Below, piece after piece: positions 7,043 to 14,119 of a DNA stretch of 20,174 nucleotides (its first letter is position 1; every line of letters starts with the position of its first letter). This DNA is from JBAWVR01 sp964583845 (lineage in GTDB: Bacteria; Patescibacteriota; Minisyncoccia; Phycocordibacterales; GWA1-40-21). The position numbers were made by a program, and so were the translations under genes. The DNA lies in assembly GCA_964583845.1 (NCBI GenBank), contig CAZOXG010000017.1:1-20174 (forward strand), read 5' to 3'. The notes below the pieces were generated by a model, which was not told the DNA's origin, made no database searches, and worked only from the letters and a program-made list of their open reading frames with translations.

Positions 7043-8080
7043 TTAAACAACTGGAAAATACTTACCATCTTTGTCTCGTTTGAAGTATTTTTGATTCTGT
7101 AAGTTAACGGCAATAGTATTTTCTTTGACGTAACGCTCCTTAAGAACTTTCTGAACTATCTCATCTTTTGTAAGAGGTCCATTTTTCTCTAAAACATTTT
7201 TGATTACATCCTTAACTACTCCACTCATGTAACCCCATTCTTTTAGAGCATAGAGACCACGTCCAACTAGAACGAATCGTGGATCTTTGATAAGTTCATT
7301 GTGACAAGTAGCAACGTGAGCCTTCTTGTGAAAAACTTCACCAATAGCTTTTGCAACTTCTTTGAAATGGATTGGAGAACCATGTTTTCTGATTATGAGG
7401 AAAGCGTAGTCTCGCATACCCTTGGTACTGATATTAGGAGAAGTGGTTTTACCCCATTCTCCCAATGGATTCTTTTTAATACCTTTAGAGATAGATAACC
7501 AGCGTTTGACGATTTCTTCGCGTTTGAAGTTATCAGCCATATCTTTGATCTCAGTTAAGAAAGCATTGATCATGTCAGATTCTGGTATCAAGTCTTCGTC
7601 TTTTAGATTCTGATATAGGCGACGCAATGATTCATGAACTTTTTTAGAAATATCTTCATCAAGGTACCAACGGTGTTTGAAGTCATCATCTTCTTTCAAT
7701 TTCTTGAAAGGATGACCTAACACTAGGAGAAAGTTTATATGATTTTGAACTGAACCGTCTTTTGAGACATGATCCAAGAGTTCTTGTTCCACGATTATAC
7801 CACCTAAATCTTTGACTAATTTTTCTAGTTCATCAAAAACAGGTTTTTCCTCTGTGTACTGTTTGGCTTTGCGCATTAGTGCCAAAGCATGGTTTTCGAT
7901 TTGGCGAACACGTTCACGAGTAATCTTGTACATCTTACCGATGCCATCAAGGGTCATTCTTTCGGTGCTCTTACCTAATCCGTAGCGGTTGATAATAACG
8001 TCGCGTGAGCGAGTTGGCAAAACAGCTAGAAGTCTTTTCGTAACCTGTTTTGGTTTAAAAGTTATTGTTGCAGAAGCCAT
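7043..8080 (-). CDS. Sigma-70 region-4-like HTH protein with HARE-HTH domain
   Basis: 345 aa. Residues ~14-70 form a sigma-70 region 4: KRLLAVLPTRSRDVIINRYGLG followed by the HTH TLDGIGKMYKITRERVRQIE (43-62), with the RERVRQIE recognition helix that contacts -35 elements in true sigma factors. Regions 1.2, 2 and 3 are missing, so it cannot act as a full sigma factor. Residues ~219-284 match a HARE-HTH winged helix (MRDYAFLIIRKHGSPIHFKEVAKAI, split here by description), as in the RNA polymerase delta subunit. A third winged-helix-like segment fills ~286-344. A transcription regulator that touches RNA polymerase or -35-like DNA is the inference. It has its own promoter (8125-8153), no SD, a leader of ~38 nt and its own terminator. 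Confidence 0.85.
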   Translation of the reverse strand: MASATITFKPKQVTKRLLAVLPTRSRDVIINRYGLGKSTERMTLDGIGKMYKITRERVRQIENHALALMRKAKQYTEEKPVFDELEKLVKDLGGIIVEQELLDHVSKDGSVQNHINFLLVLGHPFKKLKEDDDFKHRWYLDEDISKKVHESLRRLYQNLKDEDLIPESDMINAFLTEIKDMADNFKREEIVKRWLSISKGIKKNPLGEWGKTTSPNISTKGMRDYAFLIIRKHGSPIHFKEVAKAIGEVFHKKAHVATCHNELIKDPRFVLVGRGLYALKEWGYMSGVVKDVIKNVLEKNGPLTKDEIVQKVLKERYVKENTIAVNLQNQKYFKRDKDGKYFPVV

Positions 8081-8124
8081 AGTTTTTTATTAAATAATCG
8101 TGGCGAATAAAATTCGTTGTTTTA

Positions 8125-8153
8125 TATATATCATTTTCTTGACAAAGAGTCAA
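8125..8153 (-). promoter_or_regulatory. Promoter of the sigma4/HARE gene
   Basis: TTGACT (8148-8153), exactly 17 bp, then TATATA (8125-8130) on the minus strand. Transcription would start near 8118, leaving a ~38-nt AT-rich leader without an SD. Confidence 0.65.
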
Positions 8154-8190
8154 GCAAAAGACCGGCCACTAATCAAAGCGTCCGGTCTTG
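8154..8190 (-). terminator. Rho-independent terminator after leuS
   Basis: AAGACCGG (8158-8165) pairs with CCGGTCTT (8182-8189). On the minus strand the stem is followed by TTGCTTG, a modest U-rich tail. It lies 22 nt after the leuS stop at 8211 and just upstream of the next gene's promoter. Confidence 0.75.
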
Positions 8191-8210
8191 GCTTAAAATA
8201 TGAGTATTCT

Positions 8211-11177
8211 TTAAATAACGATATTTATGATACGACCCTTGACATAGATGACTTTCTTCGGAATTTGCCCATTTAGCCATTTTTGGATTTCTGGTAATGA
8301 CAGTACAATCTCTTCTATTTTAGATTGTTCCTCATCTTTATCTGCTTGAATAGTAGCACGATGTTTACCATTGATTTGAACAGCTACATTCACCAGCTGA
8401 GTCTCAATTTTTTTAGGGTCATAAGTCGGCCACTTTTCTAAATGAATAGATTTCTTGTTTCCAAGTCTTACCCAGATCTCTTCAGTCACATGCGGAGCAA
8501 ACGGAGATAATAATTTAACCAAACTGACGTAATGTGATTTAGAAATTACAGTTTGCTTATCCATTTCCCCAGCTAGGATCATCATTGAACTTATTGCTGT
8601 ATTAAATCTCATTTCTTCGATATCCTCTGTAATCTTTTTGATAGTTTGATTTACCAATATTTCCAATGATTCATTTTCAACTTTACCGATTTTATCTTGT
8701 AATCTCCAAATCTTCTCAACAAAACGACGTGAACCGACGATATTGTCAGTATCCCAAGCGATAGCCTGATCGAATGGCCCCATGAACATTTCAAAGATTC
8801 TAAAAGAATCAGCACCAAAATTCTTCACAATCTCATCAGGATTGACCACATTTCCTTTTGACTTGGACATTTTTTCACCACCTTCAGCCAAAATCAAACC
8901 GTGAGAAGTTCTTTTTTGATAAGGTTCTTTAGTTGGCACAACGCCAATATCATAGAGAAATTTGTGCCAGAATCGAGAATACAATAAATGTAATGTGGTG
9001 TGTTCCATACCACCGTTATACCAGTCCACTGGAGTCCAGTATTTGATTTTCTTTGGATCACCTAATTGTTTATTATTTTTTGGATCAGCATATCTCAAGT
9101 AGTACCAAGAAGAACCAGCCCATTGTGGCATAGTGTCTGTTTCTCTTTTAGCTTTCCCTTTACATTGTGGACATTTGGTATTAACCCATTTATCAATTTT
9201 TGCTAATGGCGACTCGCCATTACCTGATGGTGCATATGACTTAACTTTAGGCAGTGTTAGGGGTAATTCTTTTTCAGGTATGGCGACTATTCCACATTTT
9301 TCACAGTTTACAAGTGGAATTGGTTCACCCCAATAACGCTGACGTGAGAAGACCCAGTCTTTTAATTTGTATGTAATTTTTCTTTCTCCACCAGCAAAAT
9401 CTGTAATCTCTTTCATTACTTCAGTATTTTTTTGTCCGGTGAATTCTCCAGAATTAATTAAAATACCATCTTCAGTGTAAGCTCTGATACCATTCTTCAT
9501 ACGATTAAGCCAAACATCCATTTCAGCGTGTGTCATTTTATCGGAGTTGATATCATTTTCACTTAACCAAATAATTTCATGAGTCTCACTTTCCTCTTTG
9601 TTAATTTCGTTTTTCTCTTCATTTAACAATTCAAAATATACTGCATAGGTATAAGAAACGCGATTTTGATCTTTGTGAGCAGCAAAATAATGAGCTTTGA
9701 CCTGCCCACCAAGAATTTTACCATCAGAAATGTTTTTATAACCGGTTTCTTCAAACAATTCTCTTTTAGCGGCTTCGATAATATTCTCACCGGCCTCAAC
9801 TCCGCCCATAGGGAAAGTGGTCCAGTTATGTTTTTTCCAACGTAAGCCAACATACATACCAGTTTTTGGATTTTTAACAATCACATGAACATTTTCACGC
9901 TCTACATTTTGCTTGCCGGCTACTGGAGGATTCCGTTTATCAATTCTTTCTGGAATAATTACTTCTTTGATTGGTAAATCGTATTTTAGAGCAAAAGCGT
10001 AATCACGATCATCATGAGCCGGTACAGCCATAACTGCTCCAGTGCCATAGGTCGCTAGAACGTAATCAGCAATGAAAACAGGAATAGGCTGTTTAGTGAT
10101 AGGATGTTTAGCTGCAATACCAGCCAATACAACTCCTGTCTTTTCTTTATTTTCAGACGTACGGTCAATTTCGGTTTTATTTTTAACACCAAAAATATAT
10201 TTCTCAACGTCTTTCCAGTTGGTTATCTGAGATTTTAATTTTTGTACCAAATCATTTTCTGGAGCAAGAACTAGATAAGTCACACCAAACAAAGTGTCAG
10301 GTCTTGTCGTAAAGACTTTAATTTTTTCTTCTGAATTCGCAATATTAAAAGATAGTTCAGATCCTTCACTTCGTCCAATCCAATTTCGTTGCTGAATTTT
10401 TATTTTTTCAAGGAAATTAACATCGTCTAGATCTTTATCTAAACGGTCAGCGTATTTAGTGATAGCCAACATCCACTGTTCTTTTTCTTTCTTTTCAACT
10501 ACAGCGCCACATCTTTCACAGCAGCCGTTGATTACTTCTTCATTGGCTAAACCAATCAAATCTTTTGGACACCAATTAATTGCTAGTTTCTTCTTATAAG
10601 CCAAACCTTTTTTAAACATCTGTAAGAAAATCCACTGAGTCCATTTGTAATACTTAGGATCGGTTGTATCTATTTCGCGAGACCAGTCAAAAGAAAAACC
10701 AAGGGACTTTAATTGTCGTCTGAAGGTATCGGTATTTCTCTTTGTTACCACAGCTGGCTGAATACCAGTTTTAATCGCATAGTTCTCGGTTGGCAAACCA
10801 AAAGCATCCCAGCCGATTGGATATAGGACGTTATAACCTTCACTACGGCGTTTACGGCAAATAATGTCCATCGCCGTATTACTTCTAACATGACCAACGT
10901 GTAAACCAGCGCCGGATGGATATGGAAATTCGATCAAGCCATAAAACTTTTTCTTTTTGGAATCTTCTTTGGTGACAAAAACTTTCTTTTTCTCCCATTC
11001 TTTCTGCCATTTCTGTTCAATCTTTAAATGATCGTAAGCTACCGGTCCCGTTTTTTTAACTGAAGTTTTCTTGATAGGACTTTTTTTCACCAATTTTACT
11101 ACTATTTTCTTTGGTGTTGACTTGATAATCTTTTTTTTCTGAGTTTTAACTTTCTTTTTAATTATTTTCTTTTTCAT
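8211..11177 (-). CDS. leuS: Leucyl-tRNA synthetase with an inserted Nudix hydrolase domain
   Basis: Charges tRNA-Leu with leucine. The 988 aa exceed the usual ~800-870. Order: a lysine-rich extension (1-43, 20 Lys); class I catalytic core with the HIGH motif as HVGH (93-96); a zinc-type segment (~203-223); the CP1 editing domain with TTRPDTLFG (290-298) and GTGAVMAVPAHDDRDY (378-393), in which Asp392 matches the editing aspartate; a Nudix domain (~411-563); return to LeuRS at AYTEDGILINSGEF (566-579); KMSKS (769-773); anticodon-binding and C-terminal domains. The Nudix box is complete (G458, E464, R472-E473, E476-E477, G479) and fits GX5EX7REUXEEXGU exactly. One uninterrupted frame covers everything, so this is a real fusion and not an assembly join between genes. 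The gene starts 2 nt after the upstream membrane-protein gene and ends at a terminator. LeuRS identity is certain; the Nudix substrate is unknown. Confidence 0.97.
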   Translation of the reverse strand: MKKKIIKKKVKTQKKKIIKSTPKKIVVKLVKKSPIKKTSVKKTGPVAYDHLKIEQKWQKEWEKKKVFVTKEDSKKKKFYGLIEFPYPSGAGLHVGHVRSNTAMDIICRKRRSEGYNVLYPIGWDAFGLPTENYAIKTGIQPAVVTKRNTDTFRRQLKSLGFSFDWSREIDTTDPKYYKWTQWIFLQMFKKGLAYKKKLAINWCPKDLIGLANEEVINGCCERCGAVVEKKEKEQWMLAITKYADRLDKDLDDVNFLEKIKIQQRNWIGRSEGSELSFNIANSEEKIKVFTTRPDTLFGVTYLVLAPENDLVQKLKSQITNWKDVEKYIFGVKNKTEIDRTSENKEKTGVVLAGIAAKHPITKQPIPVFIADYVLATYGTGAVMAVPAHDDRDYAFALKYDLPIKEVIIPERIDKRNPPVAGKQNVERENVHVIVKNPKTGMYVGLRWKKHNWTTFPMGGVEAGENIIEAAKRELFEETGYKNISDGKILGGQVKAHYFAAHKDQNRVSYTYAVYFELLNEEKNEINKEESETHEIIWLSENDINSDKMTHAEMDVWLNRMKNGIRAYTEDGILINSGEFTGQKNTEVMKEITDFAGGERKITYKLKDWVFSRQRYWGEPIPLVNCEKCGIVAIPEKELPLTLPKVKSYAPSGNGESPLAKIDKWVNTKCPQCKGKAKRETDTMPQWAGSSWYYLRYADPKNNKQLGDPKKIKYWTPVDWYNGGMEHTTLHLLYSRFWHKFLYDIGVVPTKEPYQKRTSHGLILAEGGEKMSKSKGNVVNPDEIVKNFGADSFRIFEMFMGPFDQAIAWDTDNIVGSRRFVEKIWRLQDKIGKVENESLEILVNQTIKKITEDIEEMRFNTAISSMMILAGEMDKQTVISKSHYVSLVKLLSPFAPHVTEEIWVRLGNKKSIHLEKWPTYDPKKIETQLVNVAVQINGKHRATIQADKDEEQSKIEEIVLSLPEIQKWLNGQIPKKVIYVKGRIINIVI
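9489..9947 (-). other. Nudix domain insertion within leuS
   Basis: This part of leuS encodes residues ~411-563. It lies between LPIKEVIIPE, the end of the editing domain, and AYTEDGILINSG, which are directly adjacent or joined by a short linker in ordinary LeuRS. The segment holds the complete Nudix box at residues 458-480 and flanking strands typical of the fold (ENVHVIVKN before, YTYAVYFELL after). Base composition is like that of the rest of the gene, so the insertion is not recent by that measure. Confidence 0.93.
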
Positions 11178-11179
11178 AT

Positions 11180-11731
11180 TTATTGTTGATTAAACTTCTT
11201 AACAGCGACATAAACTAAAGCGAGAAGGGCCAGGAATAATATTAATACTTGCAACCAGTTTGAAGCATAAGACCAGTATCGGATAGAAGCCACAATTAGT
11301 GATAGAACTCCACTCCAAGACATTGATAAGGTTAGGATGGCACCGCCCAGAGAAGTCAGCAGACCCAAGACTAATAAAACCGCCCCGATTACTACTAAAA
11401 TAATAAAGACATTCTTTTCGTAAGGGGTAATGGCATTTTCATAATTTTTTGAACAAGTAAATTCAGTGTTGCAGTAACCATTTACACCTTCAGAAGTTTT
11501 TTGAGGTATCGCATTCCATTGACCACCGACACCAGTACAGGAAGTTTCATCGTTTAGAGCTGGATTAACCTGGTTTTGTTTGCAGAAATCATTATACACA
11601 GGAGATGGATAGACTAGACTAATAGAGTAAGAGAAAAAGATATTTGATACGATAACGATAGCCAAAATCAATGACCATTTTTTAATAATATAAAAAAAAG
11701 CTACCGGTTTATTTGTTGCAGGGGTTTCCAT
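11180..11731 (-). CDS. Four-helix membrane protein of unknown function
   Basis: 183 aa. Predicted helices are at ~16-40, ~107-128, ~129-149 and ~158-177. Between helix 1 and 2 is a ~65-residue hydrophilic loop with four cysteines (50, 65, 87, 93), which would suit an extracytoplasmic, disulphide-stabilised domain. I do not recognise the family. It lies 2 nt upstream of leuS on the same strand and probably shares its transcript. A TATAAT box (11766-11771, minus) puts the start near 11759 with a ~28-nt leader and no SD. Confidence 0.8.
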   Translation of the reverse strand: METPATNKPVAFFYIIKKWSLILAIVIVSNIFFSYSISLVYPSPVYNDFCKQNQVNPALNDETSCTGVGGQWNAIPQKTSEGVNGYCNTEFTCSKNYENAITPYEKNVFIILVVIGAVLLVLGLLTSLGGAILTLSMSWSGVLSLIVASIRYWSYASNWLQVLILFLALLALVYVAVKKFNQQ

Positions 11732-11765
11732 AAATAATGTTGTTTTTATTGCTTTTTTAAGGCAA

Positions 11766-11771
11766 ATTATA
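11766..11771 (-). promoter_or_regulatory. -10 box of the membrane protein-leuS operon
   Basis: A perfect TATAAT on the minus strand 35 nt upstream of the ATG at 11731. No convincing -35 is seen at 16-18 bp. Confidence 0.5.
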
Positions 11772-11830
11772 AATTATTGATACTTTTACATAATACAGTG
11801 AGGGAGACATTTCAGCAAATTATCCTACTA

Positions 11831-11859
11831 TTGACATATATGTATATATAGTATATACT
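11831..11859 (+). promoter_or_regulatory. Near-consensus sigma-70 promoter of the GC-rich orphan gene
   Basis: TTGACA (11831-11836), a 17-bp spacer, TATACT (11854-11859). This is the closest match to consensus in the window. Transcription would start near 11866, giving a leader of about 114 nt that contains a hairpin (CCTTG-T-GG ... CC-CAAGG, ~11903-11924). Confidence 0.8.
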
Positions 11860-11979
11860 TGTGTAGTCTTTGTTATAGAAATCTTTTTGAATCTTAAATG
11901 GTGCCTTGTGGAAATTCTCCCAAGGAGTTCACTGTTGGACAAAAAGGCTATATGGCAAAGACGCAAGGGGTTCCTTCAA

Positions 11980-12486
11980 ATGAAGACTTACCAAGAAGTG
12001 TCCCGTCGGCTCATCACGGCCAGCATCCTCGGCGATGTCGGTTCTCTGAACGGACGTCCCATGAACCGTCGGCTCATCCTGACCAACCTTCTCCACGATC
12101 TGGAGAGGGAGATCGGTACGGAGTTGTACAAAAGGCTATTGCCGGAATCACGGGCAATCATGCATGCTATCATCGATTCGATATTTAACGCCATTTGTGG
12201 TTGCTCTGCCAGCCCGGGCGGTGATATCATGCAGTACGGCGAACTTTCGAAGGAGTCATCGGAGTTTGTTGCTCTGTTCGTCACCAAAGTGACCGGCGGA
12301 AAGGATATGAAGGGCCGTTGGAACAGCGAAGTGTATAGCGCCAAAAAGGCGGTTGAAGCCATAACGACATACTCGTTCAGCGGGGTCTCCCTTGAGGAGT
12401 TTCGCAACGCCTACGACGAGCTGGTCCGCCAGATTGTCGACGACGTCCACGACGCCATCATCCTCGGCAAGAAGACTACCGAGTAA
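11980..12486 (+). CDS. GC-rich orphan protein, 168 aa, unknown function
   Basis: I do not recognise this protein. The start at ATG 11980 is chosen because AAGGGG (11965-11970) lies 9 nt upstream; the frame stays open upstream to a TTG at 11887, but that has no SD. Codons are strongly G/C-ending (CTC, ATC, GCC, CGG, GAG), unlike the A/T-ending codons of every neighbour. The product is mostly helical with no signal peptide: SRRLITASILGDVG, then NRRLILTNLLHDLEREIG, then HAIIDSIFNAICGC, and an acidic C-terminal helix (LVRQIVDDVHDAII). It is bounded by its own strong promoter and terminator, so it behaves as a self-contained cassette. The frame choice rests on length, third-position G+C and placement between promoter and terminator. 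Acquisition by transfer is likely. Confidence 0.7.
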   Translation: MKTYQEVSRRLITASILGDVGSLNGRPMNRRLILTNLLHDLEREIGTELYKRLLPESRAIMHAIIDSIFNAICGCSASPGGDIMQYGELSKESSEFVALFVTKVTGGKDMKGRWNSEVYSAKKAVEAITTYSFSGVSLEEFRNAYDELVRQIVDDVHDAIILGKKTTE

Positions 12487-12494
12487 TTCCAATC

Positions 12495-12556
12495 GTGTCG
12501 AGACGTCATCGACACACAACAAGTCCCCGACCATCATATGGCCGGGGCAATTTTTA
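12495..12556 (+). terminator. Hairpin pair ending the GC-rich gene
   Basis: The first hairpin is GTGTCGA (12495-12501)/TCGACAC (12509-12515). The second is CCCCGACC (12525-12532)/GGCCGGGG (12540-12547) with one A-C mismatch, followed by CAATTTTTAT. The second is the intrinsic terminator on plus. Confidence 0.78.
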
Positions 12557-12574
12557 TATGAATCCTCCCTTTTT

Positions 12575-12603
12575 GTCATCCCTGCGAAGGCGGGGATCCA
12601 TCT
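12575..12603 (+). repeat. Palindromic repeat, left copy
   Basis: The 29-nt element begins GTCATCCCTGCG and ends GATCCATCT. It folds as ATCCCTGC-GAAG-GCGGGGAT (one G-T wobble). Its inverse copy is at 12895-12923 (25 of 29 identical). It ends on the first base of the GIY-YIG stop codon. Confidence 0.85.
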
Positions 12604-12887
12604 TAAAAATTAAGACTCAAATCTCTCCATTCTGGATTTTCTTTTTCTATAAGTTTTATTTTCCAATCACGTTTCCATCTTTTGAGACTTTTTTCCCTTT
12701 CAATGGCGGATACGATATCTTGCGTAGTCTCGTAATAAACCAAGTTTTTAATATTATATTTTTTTGTAAAACCATCGGCTATTCCTAGTTTATGTTGAGA
12801 AACTCTAAAGGGTAAATTATTAGTTACTCCGATGTAAAGTGTACCATTGTATTTACTTGTCAAAATGTAAACGTAATAATTTTTCAT
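12603..12887 (-). CDS. GIY-YIG nuclease family protein (UvrC N-terminal/UPF0213-like)
   Basis: 94 aa, a single GIY-YIG domain. VYIL (6-9) is the GIY strand and YIG (18-20) the second motif; Arg28 and His32 fit the conserved helix, Glu65 in AIEREKSLKRW the metal-binding glutamate, and Asn84 in ENPEW the terminal motif. Small proteins of this type are widespread and mostly uncharacterised; nuclease activity is inferred from the motifs. No SD precedes ATG 12887. The gene is bracketed almost exactly by two inverted copies of a 29-nt palindromic repeat, so it may be part of a mobile unit. It is on the opposite strand from the GC-rich gene and the same strand as ychF. Confidence 0.9.
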   Translation of the reverse strand: MKNYYVYILTSKYNGTLYIGVTNNLPFRVSQHKLGIADGFTKKYNIKNLVYYETTQDIVSAIEREKSLKRWKRDWKIKLIEKENPEWRDLSLNF

Positions 12888-12894
12888 TATATAG

Positions 12895-12923
12895 AGATGG
12901 ATTCCTGCCTACGCAGGAATGAC
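12895..12923 (-). repeat. Palindromic repeat, right copy
   Basis: Inverse copy of 12575-12603, with a perfect 8-bp stem ATTCCTGC-CTAC-GCAGGAAT. It lies 7 nt upstream of the GIY-YIG start codon. The GTCATTCCTGCG...GGAATCC type of element is a common dispersed palindrome in bacterial genomes. Confidence 0.85.
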
Positions 12924-12962
12924 AATACGAGAAAAATAATTTAGGAACTTGTAAAATTGTTT

Positions 12963-14060
12963 TTAGATCTTGAATTCTATAACGTCTCCGTCTTTTACGA
13001 TGTACTCACGTCCTTCAGTTCGAAGCAAACCTTTTTCGCGAGCCACTGCAAATGAACCAGACTCAAGTAATGTATCCCAGTGGATCACATCTGCTTTGAT
13101 AAATTTCTCTTCAAAGTCACCGTGAATCGCCGCCCCAGCCTGTGGTGCTGTTGAACCTCTTTTGACCGTCCAAGCTCTAGTTTCCTGAACACCAGTCGTA
13201 AAATAGGTAATCAAGCCAAGAATCTCATAGCCTTTTTTGATTAAATCATCGATACCATCATTCACTGAACCCAAACCCTCGCGCATTTCTTTTTTATCAG
13301 TATCAGACATTTCTTTGAGTTCATTTTCAATACCAGCATCAACCAAAACATAACTAGATTTTGTGTCAGTAAAAAACTGTAGCAACTTTTGGTATCTCTC
13401 ATCATTTATTTCATCTAAATTTTTACCACCAGATTTTTTATTTAGAACATACAAAATCGGCTTCATGGTCAAAAGGTGCAAATCTCGAACAATATCTTTT
13501 TCAGCATCTTCAAAAGTTAAACTATTCGCCAACTTCCCTGTTTCTAATGCAGTTTTAATCTTATCCAGACAACCAGCTTCGATAATCGCGCGTTTATCTC
13601 CACGGCGAACTTCACCACCAATAGAATGAATCCTTTTTGTAACCGTCTGTAAATCAGCTAAAATTAATTCTAAATTAATAACTTCAATGTCACCAACTGG
13701 ATTAATTTTGCCATCTACGTGGATAATGTTGTCATCTTCAAAAATACGCACTACTTCAGCTATAGCATCAGTTTCGCGAATATTGGTAAGAAATTTATTG
13801 CCCAGACCCTCACCAGCAGAGGCGCCTTTGACTAATCCGGCGATATCAACAAACTCTACGGCCGCCGGTACAGTTTTTAAGGTTTTGGAAAAATCAGCTA
13901 GTTTGTAAAGTCTATCGTCTGGCACGGCAACAACCCCCACTGACGGGTCAATGGTACAAAATGGATAATTGGCACACTCAACCGCTTTTCGAGTTAAGGC
14001 ACTAAATAAGGTTGATTTTCCCACGTTTGGGAGACCGACGATTGCAATTGATAATGACAT
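12963..14060 (-). CDS. ychF: Ribosome-associated ATPase YchF/EngD (Obg family)
   Basis: 365 aa, the normal family length. The P-loop GLPNVGKST is at 9-17; NYPFCTIDP follows at ~31-39 as in YchF. VDIAGLVKGAS (~71-81) is the Walker B/G3 region. The coiled-coil helical hairpin is in the middle and the C-terminal TGS domain runs from ~282 to 365 (TTGVQETRAWTVKRGSTAPQAG near its start). YchF prefers ATP over GTP and binds 70S ribosomes; it is linked to stress and translation control. A TTGTTA-17-TAAAGT promoter (14070-14098, minus) gives a leader of only a few nucleotides. It is divergent from the hemerythrin gene, and the two promoters lie only a few bases apart. Confidence 0.96.
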   Translation of the reverse strand: MSLSIAIVGLPNVGKSTLFSALTRKAVECANYPFCTIDPSVGVVAVPDDRLYKLADFSKTLKTVPAAVEFVDIAGLVKGASAGEGLGNKFLTNIRETDAIAEVVRIFEDDNIIHVDGKINPVGDIEVINLELILADLQTVTKRIHSIGGEVRRGDKRAIIEAGCLDKIKTALETGKLANSLTFEDAEKDIVRDLHLLTMKPILYVLNKKSGGKNLDEINDERYQKLLQFFTDTKSSYVLVDAGIENELKEMSDTDKKEMREGLGSVNDGIDDLIKKGYEILGLITYFTTGVQETRAWTVKRGSTAPQAGAAIHGDFEEKFIKADVIHWDTLLESGSFAVAREKGLLRTEGREYIVKDGDVIEFKI

Positions 14061-14069
14061 AGTATATGA

Positions 14070-14098
14070 ACTTTAACAGATTATTAATAAAATAACAA
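14070..14098 (-). promoter_or_regulatory. Putative promoter of ychF
   Basis: Minus strand TTGTTA (14093-14098), a 17-bp spacer, TAAAGT (14070-14075). The start would be ~3-4 nt before the ATG at 14060. The -10 is imperfect. Confidence 0.4.
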
Positions 14099-14104
14099 AA
14101 ATGT

Positions 14105-14110
14105 TATAAT
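14105..14110 (+). promoter_or_regulatory. -10 box of the hemerythrin gene
   Basis: A perfect TATAAT ends 9 nt before ATG 14120, so the mRNA would carry a leader of about 2-3 nt. No clear -35 is present. Confidence 0.5.
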
Positions 14111-14119
14111 ATTCGTATT

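Noticed and set aside
9623..9880. 85-aa frame inside leuS
   Set aside because: It is a shadow of the Nudix part of LeuRS in another frame.
11988..12407. Long minus-strand frame opposite the GC-rich gene
   Set aside because: The promoter, SD, terminator and G/C-ending codons all fit the plus frame; high G+C produces long antisense frames by chance.
12256..12579. 107-aa minus-strand frame across the end of the GC-rich gene
   Set aside because: It runs through the plus-strand terminator hairpins and has no SD or promoter.
12395..12788. Plus-strand frames reading VIPAKAGI-like peptides
   Set aside because: This peptide is the chance translation of the palindromic repeat, a frequent annotation artefact.
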